Below, in pieces: positions 8,980-16,551 of a stretch of 64,000 nucleotides of DNA (position 1 is its first letter; each line of letters opens with the position of its first letter). A program made the position numbers and the translations under genes. This DNA is from Sporosarcina sp. PTS2304. Its GTDB lineage: Bacteria > Bacillota > Bacilli > Bacillales_A > Planococcaceae. Location: positions 62,001-126,000 of the forward strand of contig NZ_CP031230.1 of NCBI RefSeq assembly GCF_003351785.1, in the 5' to 3' direction. The notes beneath the pieces were generated by a model, which saw only the letters and a program-made list of their open reading frames with translations, had not been told where the DNA came from and searched no databases.

Positions 8980-9380
8980 GCGTAGAAACAGTTCTGCCAA
9001 TTTGGAATGCATTACGCGAACGTTTTACAAAAATGGCCTCTGGATTAACAGAAGAACAATTAGATATGAGCATCGGAGAGTCTTCCGTCCGTTCTTTGCT
9101 ATACCACACAGCAGAAGTGGAGTACATGTTTGCAGATTGGTATTTAGGAAAGTCAATGCCAGCAGAATTGCCGAAAGCTACGACGCTTCCAGAGTTGTTA
9201 CACATCTTAAATGCTTCAGATGAACAGTTGAAGCAAGCGTTGTCGGAATTGACAGAAGAACAATGGCATATTCCCGTGGAGTCAAAAATGGGGGCATCTA
9301 CACCTTTGGAAGTCGTCGGCCGTTTAATGTATCATGCGGGAATTCACTCAGGTCAGATCGCGCTTATTAAAAAACAGTAA
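8976..9380 (+). CDS. DinB-family protein, last gene of heme operon 1
   Basis: The start overlaps the stop of the HugZ-like gene (ATGA), so it is translationally coupled. The 134-residue four-helix protein matches the DinB/YfiT superfamily, with a His in LLYHTAEVE and the typical C-terminal pair in MYHAGIHSGQI that forms a three-His metal site in this family. DinB-like proteins include metal-dependent thiol transferases (bacillithiol S-transferases) and many uncharacterised members. Its job in heme use is unknown; a redox or metal-handling role is only a guess. A strong bidirectional terminator follows. Confidence 0.75.
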   Translation: MSVETVLPIWNALRERFTKMASGLTEEQLDMSIGESSVRSLLYHTAEVEYMFADWYLGKSMPAELPKATTLPELLHILNASDEQLKQALSELTEEQWHIPVESKMGASTPLEVVGRLMYHAGIHSGQIALIKKQ

Positions 9381-9413
9381 AAAAAAATAAAAAAGTAGTG
9401 AAACGCAAATGAT

Positions 9414-9467
9414 AAAACGCGTGAAACGTAGTTATGAAAAACTTAGTTTCACGCGTTTTCACTTTTT
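9414..9467. terminator. Bidirectional terminator between heme operon 1 and nos operon
   Basis: The perfect 14-base arms AAAACGCGTGAAAC (9414-9427) and GTTTCACGCGTTTT (9446-9459) are followed by a T run on the plus strand. An A-rich tract at 9378-9394 serves as the T run for the convergent minus-strand operon. Confidence 0.85.
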
Positions 9468-9477
9468 GTTGCATTTA

Positions 9478-10140
9478 TCATTTTAAATATATTTCCATAT
9501 CCACGCTAGATATTTGATCCTCATATAAATCCTCATATAATTTATTTGATTCATACGTAATTTCCGCTTCTGAAGCTTCCGTGTTAGTAGATCGAATATC
9601 TTTTTCAATTTCTTGGAGGACACGCTGCTTTAATAAATATTCATTGACGTAAGGAAAAATTTCCAAATCATAGTCTTTGCGACCGTAGTGATTGACCAAT
9701 TGTTGAATCTCATGATTGTCTTCGATCAGTTGATTGAACTTCTGTACGTGATCTTCGACATCTTCTGGTGGAACGTAGTAACTCTTTTCTTTTGCGAGCA
9801 AAGACATGGAGTGTAATTCTATCAATGTTTGCAGCTTAACATTGACATTATCATATTGTGCTCGTTGCATATCCCAATACGAATCAATGTCGTCTATCTC
9901 TTCAGGAGAGGCGTCTTCCATATCCGCACTCCGGTTGCGCTCAATAAATATTTTTTGCATCAATGCGTAGAAGTCCATTTCTTTTTCTGTGAAAGTCGTA
10001 TCATTGATTTTTACGACATCCTGTTCATTTTCCGTAGGTTCTTGAGGTGTAGCTGGTTCTTTAGCTGGTTCAGTTTCATTCGTACAACCGGTTAATACTA
10101 GGAAGAGTAGACTTACTAGTAGGAGGGAAATTCTTTGCAC
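9478..10140 (-). CDS. Lipoprotein with SurA-N-like chaperone region, last gene of nos operon
   Basis: The 220-residue protein has a lipoprotein signal (LVLTGC). After a Pro/Glu-rich linker comes VVKINDTTFTEKEMDFYALM, the type of segment that opens SurA/PrsA N-terminal chaperone domains, then a charged helical region and a final helix. No parvulin PPIase domain is present. It follows the YtkA-like gene by 6 bases and shares its direction, so it is probably the last gene of the nos operon. A role as folding helper for exported NosZ or its copper sites is inference from position. The protein itself is not one I can name. Confidence 0.6.
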   Translation of the reverse strand: MQRISLLLVSLLFLVLTGCTNETEPAKEPATPQEPTENEQDVVKINDTTFTEKEMDFYALMQKIFIERNRSADMEDASPEEIDDIDSYWDMQRAQYDNVNVKLQTLIELHSMSLLAKEKSYYVPPEDVEDHVQKFNQLIEDNHEIQQLVNHYGRKDYDLEIFPYVNEYLLKQRVLQEIEKDIRSTNTEASEAEITYESNKLYEDLYEDQISSVDMEIYLK

Positions 10141-10146
10141 TATTCA

Positions 10147-10506
10147 TCATCTCTCTTCAACGTCAAATGTAATAATTTGTTCTGTTTCATCATCGTTGGA
10201 TGTTGCTTTTACATCTGCAATCCATTCTCCGCCCATCGGCAACACAACTTCACCGGTGTACATTCCATTTCCTTGCTCCGTAAGTTCCACTTTTATGTGG
10301 CCGTGATCCATTTTAGCCATTTCTAAATCTGCAGTAACTTCTAGTCCATCTACAGCTTCTTCATCTTTAGTAATTTTTAATACTAGTTCAGATGGTGTTT
10401 CACCCGAATAGATAGGTGCTTGTTCTACTTGTATATCAATACTTGATGAATTACATCCTACAAGTAAAAACACGACAAATGTCATAATCAAACTAATTTT
10501 TCTCAA
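10147..10506 (-). CDS. YtkA/FixH-like lipoprotein in nos operon
   Basis: The start is placed at TTG 10506, 7 bases after GGAGG and overlapping the nosF stop as TTGA; the ATG at 10512 lies too close to the site. The roughly 119-residue lipoprotein (LVGC lipobox) has a beta-sandwich pattern of the YtkA/FixH type: ELVLKITKDEEAVDGLEV, then MAKMDHGHIKV, GMYTGEVVLPMGGEW and a final strand. The Met/His-rich stretch MDHGH plus VVLPM could hold a metal, and copper is the obvious candidate beside nosZ, but this is inference. It may stand in for NosL, which I do not see in the operon. Confidence 0.65.
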   Translation of the reverse strand: MRKISLIMTFVVFLLVGCNSSSIDIQVEQAPIYSGETPSELVLKITKDEEAVDGLEVTADLEMAKMDHGHIKVELTEQGNGMYTGEVVLPMGGEWIADVKATSNDDETEQIITFDVEER

Positions 10507-11171
10507 TGCCATTCCTCCTTCATATGTGTTTCGATAAATTCATCTACTGTGTATTTCGTTAGCTGGCCATCTTCTAGAAAAGCAACATGTGTACAAATTC
10601 TTTTAATTTCTGATAAGTGGTGGGAAGCCATCAAAATAGTTTTGTTTTGTAAGTTTGAAATTATCGTAAGTATTTCTTCACGACCGATAGGGTCTAACCC
10701 ACTCGTAGGTTCATCTAAAATTATAATTTCTGTATCATAATATAAAACTAGCCCCAAGCCTAGACGCTGCAACATTCCTTTTGAATATGTAGAAATGGAA
10801 TCATTTCGAGCTTCATATAAAGAAACAGATTGCAGGATCCTTTCCATTTTTGAAATATCAGGTTTTTGATCGGATAATGATGCGAAAAAACGCATGTTTT
10901 CCATTCCAGACAAATGGGGATACAGCTGAAATTTCTCAGGTAAATACGAAACGTACTTCTTCCATTCTTGCTTATGATTCGCTATACCATGAAGAGAAAT
11001 TCCACCTTTTTTTACGGTGAGGAGATCGAGCAATAACTTAATCAGTGTGGATTTTCCAGCTCCATTACGTCCGACCAATGCACAGCGCTCATTTTTTTCT
11101 ATATGCAAATTTATATCATTCAAGACATTTTTTCTGAAATAAGCATAAGTCAGTGACTCGATTTCAATCAT
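10503..11171 (-). CDS. nosF: NosF-type ABC transporter ATP-binding protein
   Basis: The start is set at ATG 11171, behind GGGGGG and overlapping the nosY stop by 8 bases; an upstream in-frame start at 11219 would intrude deeply into nosY. The 222-residue ATPase shows Walker A GRNGAGKST, signature YSKGMLQRLGLG and Walker B IIILDEPTSGLDP. With NosY and NosD it forms the ABC system needed to mature the copper centres of nitrous oxide reductase outside the membrane. Confidence 0.85.
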   Translation of the reverse strand: MIEIESLTYAYFRKNVLNDINLHIEKNERCALVGRNGAGKSTLIKLLLDLLTVKKGGISLHGIANHKQEWKKYVSYLPEKFQLYPHLSGMENMRFFASLSDQKPDISKMERILQSVSLYEARNDSISTYSKGMLQRLGLGLVLYYDTEIIILDEPTSGLDPIGREEILTIISNLQNKTILMASHHLSEIKRICTHVAFLEDGQLTKYTVDEFIETHMKEEWH

Positions 11172-11961
11172 TGATCGTCCCCCCATTTCTAAATACAGTG
11201 GTGAGTAAAAAGAATACAACTGGCCACATAATTGCGTTTAATAGTAGAAATAAGTTCATATCCATGAAAATAAACTTCTCCATCATTCTCGACATTTGAT
11301 CCAATGAAAATAAGCCGAAACTTGTTTCCAAGTAGAAACGCATCGTGTGTATAGGGTCTAAAAAATAGAGCCAAGAGAAAAATCGTATATTCGCTAAACT
11401 GACGATAGGCAGGAAGTAAAGAAATATAAGATCGTACAGGAAAACTATGAAAAACCAAACGAGAATATTGGCACCGACTAACTGCATTTTTGAAGTAGTG
11501 GCGGTCCCTAGTAGAATCCCTAGTTGATTGAAGATCAACAAGAAAATTGCCATGACAAGCAAGAAGTGTAGAAAATTCGTTACATGGAACTCTAAGAAGA
11601 ACTTCATGAAAATAGCTAATATCAAATAGGAACCGATAAATAATGAAATGAGGACTACTTGAATAGCTATAGTCTTTTTGAATAAAAACGACCAGTGAGA
11701 TTCCTTTTTCGTCAATAAAATCATGGAAGTTTTTAACTCCTTTTCTTGGAAAATTGAAAAGGAAGCTAAAAACATAGAGAATAATGGTAGTAAATACATA
11801 TTCATATCAAAAACAGACAATAACATCGCTTCGAATCCTAAATCAGCAGGAAAGTTACGTGCTTCAGCAATTAGGAATAAGGAGGCGATGATTAATACGA
11901 TAATACCGAGCCACAAGCCTTTTCCGCGAGTCTGCTCTAAAAATTCCTTCCAAATATACAT
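11164..11961 (-). CDS. nosY: NosY-type ABC transporter permease
   Basis: The ATG at 11961 has AAGGAAGGTG upstream and overlaps the nosD stop by 1 base. The 265-residue protein has about six membrane helices (for example GLWLGIIVLIIASLFLIAEA near the N-terminus). It sits between nosD and nosF, the conserved order for the NosDFY maturation complex. Sequence alone says only ABC-2-type permease; the name rests on position. Confidence 0.8.
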   Translation of the reverse strand: MYIWKEFLEQTRGKGLWLGIIVLIIASLFLIAEARNFPADLGFEAMLLSVFDMNMYLLPLFSMFLASFSIFQEKELKTSMILLTKKESHWSFLFKKTIAIQVVLISLFIGSYLILAIFMKFFLEFHVTNFLHFLLVMAIFLLIFNQLGILLGTATTSKMQLVGANILVWFFIVFLYDLIFLYFLPIVSLANIRFFSWLYFLDPIHTMRFYLETSFGLFSLDQMSRMMEKFIFMDMNLFLLLNAIMWPVVFFLLTTVFRNGGTIND

Positions 11962-13268
11962 TAAAGCTTCACCTTCCTTATACTATTCCATATAAATATA
12001 CTACTAAGTAGTAGAAAGATAATTGGTCCTAAAAGATACATCCAACTAGGCTTTTTATTGTCATCCATAAGAGGATATTTATCGTATGCCATAATTTTTT
12101 GTGAAGATAATAGAGCATTGAGCTTTTCGTAAATTAGAATCGCAGGGCTCGATAAAAACATATAGGCAAGTTCGTTTTCTTGTACTAGATGATCTAAAGC
12201 GGATGTATATTCTACCGGTTCATCGCCGATTCCGTCTTGATCGAAATCTAACTGGGGAGTGTACCAGTAATTACCTACCCCGTTTTTAAACCATTCATTA
12301 TTAGACTCTCCTCCTACAGTCAACGCATCAATTTGATTTTTTCGAAAATGATTTTTGAAAAAGACATGTGCAGTAGAAGAAGTCCAAAGTTCGACACCGA
12401 TCTGATTTTGAAAAAAGTCATTGCCTTCAATTGTGTTGCTCGTCGATTGCTCTAAATACAAACCTCTCTGGTTTAAGTGGAATTCATTATTCAACACATG
12501 GACATCACGACTCGTTTGTACGATTAAGCCAAAAGAGCGCGACCCTTGGTTGAATGAAAATTGATTGTTCTCAAGTAAAATATGATCAGAGTGCATAATC
12601 GCAGCGCCGCCCGTATTCTTGATAAATCGATTGTCTTTAAACTCATTAAAGTTTGAATACATATAATGCAAACCGTAGCGAGTTTCAGTCATAGTGTTAC
12701 CCGTTACGACATTTTCATTTGAATACTCGACGAAAATTCCGTCTCGGGTCTTTTCAAAAAGACTGTTTTGAATCGTATTATTACTGGAGCGTGCGATGTG
12801 AACTCCGTTGCCTTGGTTGCCTAATGATTCGATGCCGTGCCCGACTACATGGCTATCTTTAATGACTGTACCCGTTGTTTTGTTTAAAAATATTCCATGG
12901 TAACTGTCAGAAATATGCACATTTTGTAACGTGTTTCGATCACCTATTATGCGTACACCTGCATGTTCTTCTTCCGAGCTCCGACTCATGCCACTACCTT
13001 TAATCTTGAGATTGCTCACTACCACATCGTCACTACGAATTTCGATAACATTTCCTGTTCGATCACCTACAATAGACGTTTGCTGTTGTCCATTCAATGT
13101 CATCGGTTTATCAATAACAATATTTCCTTCGTACTCTTTGTTTTCTAAAGTAAGAGTGCCGTTTGTTGGCGTATCATCAACCATTTTTTGCAACGACTCA
13201 GCAACGACTGGAAGGCCGAGTAGAAGAGAGAAAACGATAGTTAGAGAAAAAGAAGTAATCGATCTCAT
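11961..13268 (-). CDS. nosD: NosD, extracytoplasmic beta-helix protein for NosZ copper-site maturation
   Basis: The start is ATG 13268, with GGGTGAGAAG upstream and a 4-base overlap with the previous stop (ATGA). The 435-residue protein has a signal peptide, then many CASH-type right-handed beta-helix rungs (GIFLNKTTG, GIFVEYSNENVVTGN, GLYLEQSTSNTIEGND), and a C-terminal membrane helix (WMYLLGPIIFLLLSSIFIW). NosD is the periplasm- or outside-facing partner of NosF and NosY and is required to build the NosZ copper sites. The C-terminal anchor suits a Gram-positive host, where the protein must be kept at the membrane. Confidence 0.88.
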   Translation of the reverse strand: MRSITSFSLTIVFSLLLGLPVVAESLQKMVDDTPTNGTLTLENKEYEGNIVIDKPMTLNGQQQTSIVGDRTGNVIEIRSDDVVVSNLKIKGSGMSRSSEEEHAGVRIIGDRNTLQNVHISDSYHGIFLNKTTGTVIKDSHVVGHGIESLGNQGNGVHIARSSNNTIQNSLFEKTRDGIFVEYSNENVVTGNTMTETRYGLHYMYSNFNEFKDNRFIKNTGGAAIMHSDHILLENNQFSFNQGSRSFGLIVQTSRDVHVLNNEFHLNQRGLYLEQSTSNTIEGNDFFQNQIGVELWTSSTAHVFFKNHFRKNQIDALTVGGESNNEWFKNGVGNYWYTPQLDFDQDGIGDEPVEYTSALDHLVQENELAYMFLSSPAILIYEKLNALLSSQKIMAYDKYPLMDDNKKPSWMYLLGPIIFLLLSSIFIWNSIRKVKL

Positions 13269-13831
13269 CTTCTCACCCGATCTTTCCACAGACAATAAAT
13301 CATTAGAAGAAATGCTAAAACAAGCATGTATCCTCCATAGGTGAAGTAACTGGTCGTGATAAAGTTAGCAATCACATTATCTCCAATGATAGGTGGAACA
13401 AAAGGGGCTAGTTCAATAGGTGCCATAGGATCTAAATTGGTACCGAAGTCTTTTAGCCATCTTTTCATATCAAGCAATCCTGCTAATCCACCGATTGCGA
13501 AAATGACAAGCAATGCATATAGCAAGATCTTTCTTCTAAGTAAGGCAACTAGCAATGTTAATACTGCCATTCCAATAACTAAGTACGGCATATATTGCAA
13601 TTCTGGAAACGATTCATTACTAAATTCCTTCATGCCTATATAATGGTTTAGGCCATTAACGATATCTATATTTCCAGCAAGGGTTGTAGGATAAACGATA
13701 ATGTCTAATCCCTCTGGATATTGAGGTGCATAAAACTTCATGCCCCACCAAGGTACGAATAACGTCACTAAAATAATAGCGGAACAAATGAGTAAAATTA
13801 CCATGGATGTTCTAGATAACCGTTGTTGCAT
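13265..13831 (-). CDS. nosB: NosB-like membrane protein of clade II nos operons
   Basis: The 188-residue protein has four to five predicted membrane helices and the segment KFYAPQYPEGLDI after the first helix. Such a membrane protein between nosZ and nosD is a hallmark of clade II (Sec-type) nos clusters, where it is called NosB. Its biochemical role is not settled. Its stop overlaps the nosD start by 4 bases. The name is based on position, topology and remembered similarity, so it is moderately certain. Confidence 0.65.
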   Translation of the reverse strand: MQQRLSRTSMVILLICSAIILVTLFVPWWGMKFYAPQYPEGLDIIVYPTTLAGNIDIVNGLNHYIGMKEFSNESFPELQYMPYLVIGMAVLTLLVALLRRKILLYALLVIFAIGGLAGLLDMKRWLKDFGTNLDPMAPIELAPFVPPIIGDNVIANFITTSYFTYGGYMLVLAFLLMIYCLWKDRVRR

Positions 13832-13852
13832 TCGAACACCTCCTGAATCTTG

Positions 13853-13890
13853 AAAATGTGAAGAAGGACGGTGCCTCCTTCACATTTCAT
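13853..13890 (-). terminator. Hairpin between nosZ and nosB (attenuator or processing site)
   Basis: The arms AAATGTGAAG (13854-13863) and CTTCACATTT (13878-13887) form a perfect 10-base stem, 10 bases after the nosZ stop, followed on the minus strand by TTTTC. The short T run suggests partial termination or an mRNA stabiliser, giving more NosZ than maturation proteins. Confidence 0.5.
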
Positions 13891-13898
13891 TCCTGTGT

Positions 13899-15770
13899 TT
13901 ATTTTGGTTCAACTAGTAAATATCCACTCATCTCTTGGTGTAGCGCGGAACAGAAGTTTGTACAGTAAATCGGGAAGACACCCGATTTATCTGCCACGAA
14001 TTCCAACGTGTTGGTTTGTCCAGGTTGTACTTCAAAGTTCAAGTTATAATCATTAATACCAAAACCGTGTGTGATATCTTGATCCAAATCGATATTCGTC
14101 ATATGGAAGAATACTTTATCACCTTGCTTTACAGTGACAGAATCACGACGTTCAGCTTCGTAATCGAATATGAACTTGGAACGCATGGCAATACCGTAGA
14201 CATGTACTTCATCGCCTTTACGTTCAACCCGTGCGTCTTCTTGCTTCCAAACAGAATTTGGTCGATCTTCTTCCTTTTCATATACTTTGATCGGATTGAT
14301 TTTATCTCTATGAATAATTTGAGCATAATGCGGTTCGGGATCTACAGGAACAGCCATAATATGTTCCATCTTGTCACCGGAAATGTCAATTAAGTCCATT
14401 GATTCCGGGTGAGAAGGACCGACGGAAAGGAAGTTATCCTTAGCAATTTTGTTCAAAGAGACAAGCCATTTTCCGTCAGGAGAAACTGTATCTCCCTCTG
14501 TTGCTGCTGCGTGACCTGGTGAAAAGTAAGAAGGGGTACGGTCAATTACTTCACCTGTATCGATATTCCATTTGACTACTTCCGAAGAAATGAACATCGT
14601 ATTAAATGCATTTCCACGATCATCGAATTGTGTATGGAGTGGTCCCAGCGCGCCAGGAGGGTCGACTTCTCTTTCCATAACACTTTCATAATCTAATATC
14701 GGGATACCAAATGCATCTTCTGTAAAGTCTGCTTTTTCAATAGCGTCAAATGCTTTCTCGAATGAGAAAACTGTCATCATCGGAGCTAGTTTCCCGGCTA
14801 CGATAAATCTTGAGCCATCTGGCGTAACATCTACACCGTGTGGAGATTTAGCAACTGGTACTGCATAAATCCCACCATCGATATTACGAGGGTCAATCAT
14901 TTTCGTTCCGTCTACTTCATCTCCAGCGCCTGCTTCGATAGCTTCCTCTAATTTCTTCCAATTTAGCATGACAATGTAGTCACGGTCGTGTTGGGAAGCG
15001 TTGATTTCAAGATTAGTCGTCGCAAACTCTGTGTTATAAGTAGTCATCACAATCCAGTCGCTGGACATTTTTTTACCAGCATCTGATAAGTCATATGACC
15101 AAGGGGGTAAAACGATCTGATACGCCAGATCGAATTTTTTCTTTTCCCTATCGAATGTTGTCATAGACACGACACCTTTATATTCTTCCTCATACTTATC
15201 AAGTGGTGCATACGCATCTCCAAGCGGTCGTGCAAATCGTGTCGGCAATGCGATATATTCCGTATTCTCTGTTACGAAGACACCAGCGTGTGGTCCACCC
15301 ATATTGGGCAATGACATAATATCCGCCGTGTGGAAATTCTTTAAATCTACTGCAGCTACTCTATTATTCCCTACGTCATTAGCGAATAAGAACTCTCCAT
15401 CGTAATCACCAGCTGTTTCTGAGATAGCAGGGTGGTGGAAGTCTCCCCATGTATAACCACCGAGCATTTCTTTCGTCTTATCATCGTAACCGTATCCTGT
15501 TGCTGGATCAGGAGTAAATACAGGCACTGTACGGATCTTTCTCATAGAAGGAAGTCCGTAGACGAAAAGTTGTCCAGAGTGTCCGCCGGAAGCGAGCATA
15601 TAATATTCATCCAATTCACCATATGGCACGAAAACTTTTTCCGCTTTTGATTTATTAGAGGAAGCGCTTTCATCTCCTTTATTTAAATCTGCAAAAAAGA
15701 CAAAGGCGATTAGCAATCCGAGTCCAATGCCTAGTAAAGCGGAAAGTATGCGTCCTGTTGTTCTATTCAA
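13899..15770 (-). CDS. nosZ: Nitrous oxide reductase, clade II (Sec-type)
   Basis: The start is placed at TTG 15770, 5 bases after GAGGTGA; the GTG at 15779 lies on that site. The roughly 623-residue enzyme reduces N2O to N2 outside the membrane. The N-terminus has one hydrophobic helix and no twin-arginine motif, the mark of clade II NosZ. The seven-bladed propeller holds the expected CuZ histidines in DFHHPAISE, GGPHAG, SPHGVD, GPLHTQ, SPGHAAA, GPSHPES and EPHYAQ. The C-terminal cupredoxin domain carries the CuA motif CTNFCSALHQEM, about 20 residues from the end. Together with the upstream cytochrome it forms the core of a complete operon. Confidence 0.95.
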   Translation of the reverse strand: MNRTTGRILSALLGIGLGLLIAFVFFADLNKGDESASSNKSKAEKVFVPYGELDEYYMLASGGHSGQLFVYGLPSMRKIRTVPVFTPDPATGYGYDDKTKEMLGGYTWGDFHHPAISETAGDYDGEFLFANDVGNNRVAAVDLKNFHTADIMSLPNMGGPHAGVFVTENTEYIALPTRFARPLGDAYAPLDKYEEEYKGVVSMTTFDREKKKFDLAYQIVLPPWSYDLSDAGKKMSSDWIVMTTYNTEFATTNLEINASQHDRDYIVMLNWKKLEEAIEAGAGDEVDGTKMIDPRNIDGGIYAVPVAKSPHGVDVTPDGSRFIVAGKLAPMMTVFSFEKAFDAIEKADFTEDAFGIPILDYESVMEREVDPPGALGPLHTQFDDRGNAFNTMFISSEVVKWNIDTGEVIDRTPSYFSPGHAAATEGDTVSPDGKWLVSLNKIAKDNFLSVGPSHPESMDLIDISGDKMEHIMAVPVDPEPHYAQIIHRDKINPIKVYEKEEDRPNSVWKQEDARVERKGDEVHVYGIAMRSKFIFDYEAERRDSVTVKQGDKVFFHMTNIDLDQDITHGFGINDYNLNFEVQPGQTNTLEFVADKSGVFPIYCTNFCSALHQEMSGYLLVEPK

Positions 15771-15788
15771 AGACTTCACCTCGTTTCT

Positions 15789-16220
15789 TTATTTTTCAGA
15801 TGTTTCTTTTAAGAATGTAACAATTTGTTCTCTGTCTTCATCGGACAGAGGATTTTCCGCAATAACACCAGACATGACAGCGCTCGTTGGTTCTTTGAGG
15901 AAATCATCTAATTCCTTGCCGTGTTTATCTTTCACATTTACATATGCATCGGATAAATCAGGACCAGTATTACCTCCTGCAATTCCTGCATCTTTGACCG
16001 CATGGCAACTGATACAACTATTTGTACTTAACGGTTCAGCGCCAGCTGGTATTGCTTCTACTTCAGCATCATTTGGACTAGTGCCGTCTTCGTCTGAGTT
16101 TTCAACTTGGTTTGAAGCTTGTTCGTTCGGTATTGTTTTCTTACCATCGTGAAACAGTAAGTAACCAGCTCCAAATGCTAAAATAAAAGCGACTGCGAAA
16201 ATCAGTAAATTAGACCTCAT
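15789..16220 (-). CDS. nosC: Membrane-anchored c-type cytochrome, probable NosZ electron donor
   Basis: The ATG at 16220 has AGGAGG 10 bases upstream. The 143-residue protein has an N-terminal membrane helix, an acidic linker (residues 25-60) and a monoheme domain with CISCH (Cys69, Cys72, His73) and a likely axial Met116 (PTSAVMSGV). It is the first gene of the nos operon, 18 bases before nosZ. In Gram-positive nos clusters such a small anchored cytochrome is called NosC and is thought to pass electrons from the quinol pool to the CuA site. Confidence 0.82.
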   Translation of the reverse strand: MRSNLLIFAVAFILAFGAGYLLFHDGKKTIPNEQASNQVENSDEDGTSPNDAEVEAIPAGAEPLSTNSCISCHAVKDAGIAGGNTGPDLSDAYVNVKDKHGKELDDFLKEPTSAVMSGVIAENPLSDEDREQIVTFLKETSEK

Positions 16221-16489
16221 ACATTCGAAACCTCCTACGTAATATATTTACCCATACATATCCCAAAGAGTAGGTATATTCTTACAGGTAACCTATACTG
16301 AATAGTTTAAAACATATTTTTTTAGGGAAATATGTTTTGTTTGATAAATTAGTGTCTTGTAAGTGTGTAGTCGTCGCTTTTATAAAAACTATATAAACAT
16401 TTTTTTGATTTATAAATGAATTTATTTCGTAGGAACTGAAATATCATTCAGCTTAAATTTTCAATATAAATATTTACAAAAGACTAAGT
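16221..16489. promoter_or_regulatory. Divergent intergenic region, nos operon and helicase gene
   Basis: This AT-rich region holds the nos promoter on the minus strand. The clearest element is a perfect palindrome at 16309-16338 with 11-base arms AAAACATATTT and AAATATGTTTT and an 8-base spacer, placed about 90 bases before the nosC start. It resembles an operator in layout. I do not see a TGTGA-N6-TCACA Fnr site. The palindrome lacks a T run, so it is not a terminator. Confidence 0.45.
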
Positions 16490-16517
16490 TTTACAAATAA
16501 TTACCTTATAGTATAAT
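16490..16517 (+). promoter_or_regulatory. Sigma-A-type promoter of the NERD/helicase gene
   Basis: TTTACA (16490-16495), a 16-base spacer and TATAAT (16512-16517), 35 bases before the start codon. Confidence 0.65.
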
Positions 16518-16551
16518 AGTATCAACTAATGTGAGTGAAAGGAGGATGTAT

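Noticed and set aside
10503..11219. Longer NosF starting at 11219
   Set aside because: It would overlap nosY by 56 bases; the start at 11171 has a G-rich site and normal ABC-protein length.
16309..16338. Terminator upstream of nos
   Set aside because: The palindrome is AT-rich and lacks a T run in either direction, so it is reported as a possible operator instead.
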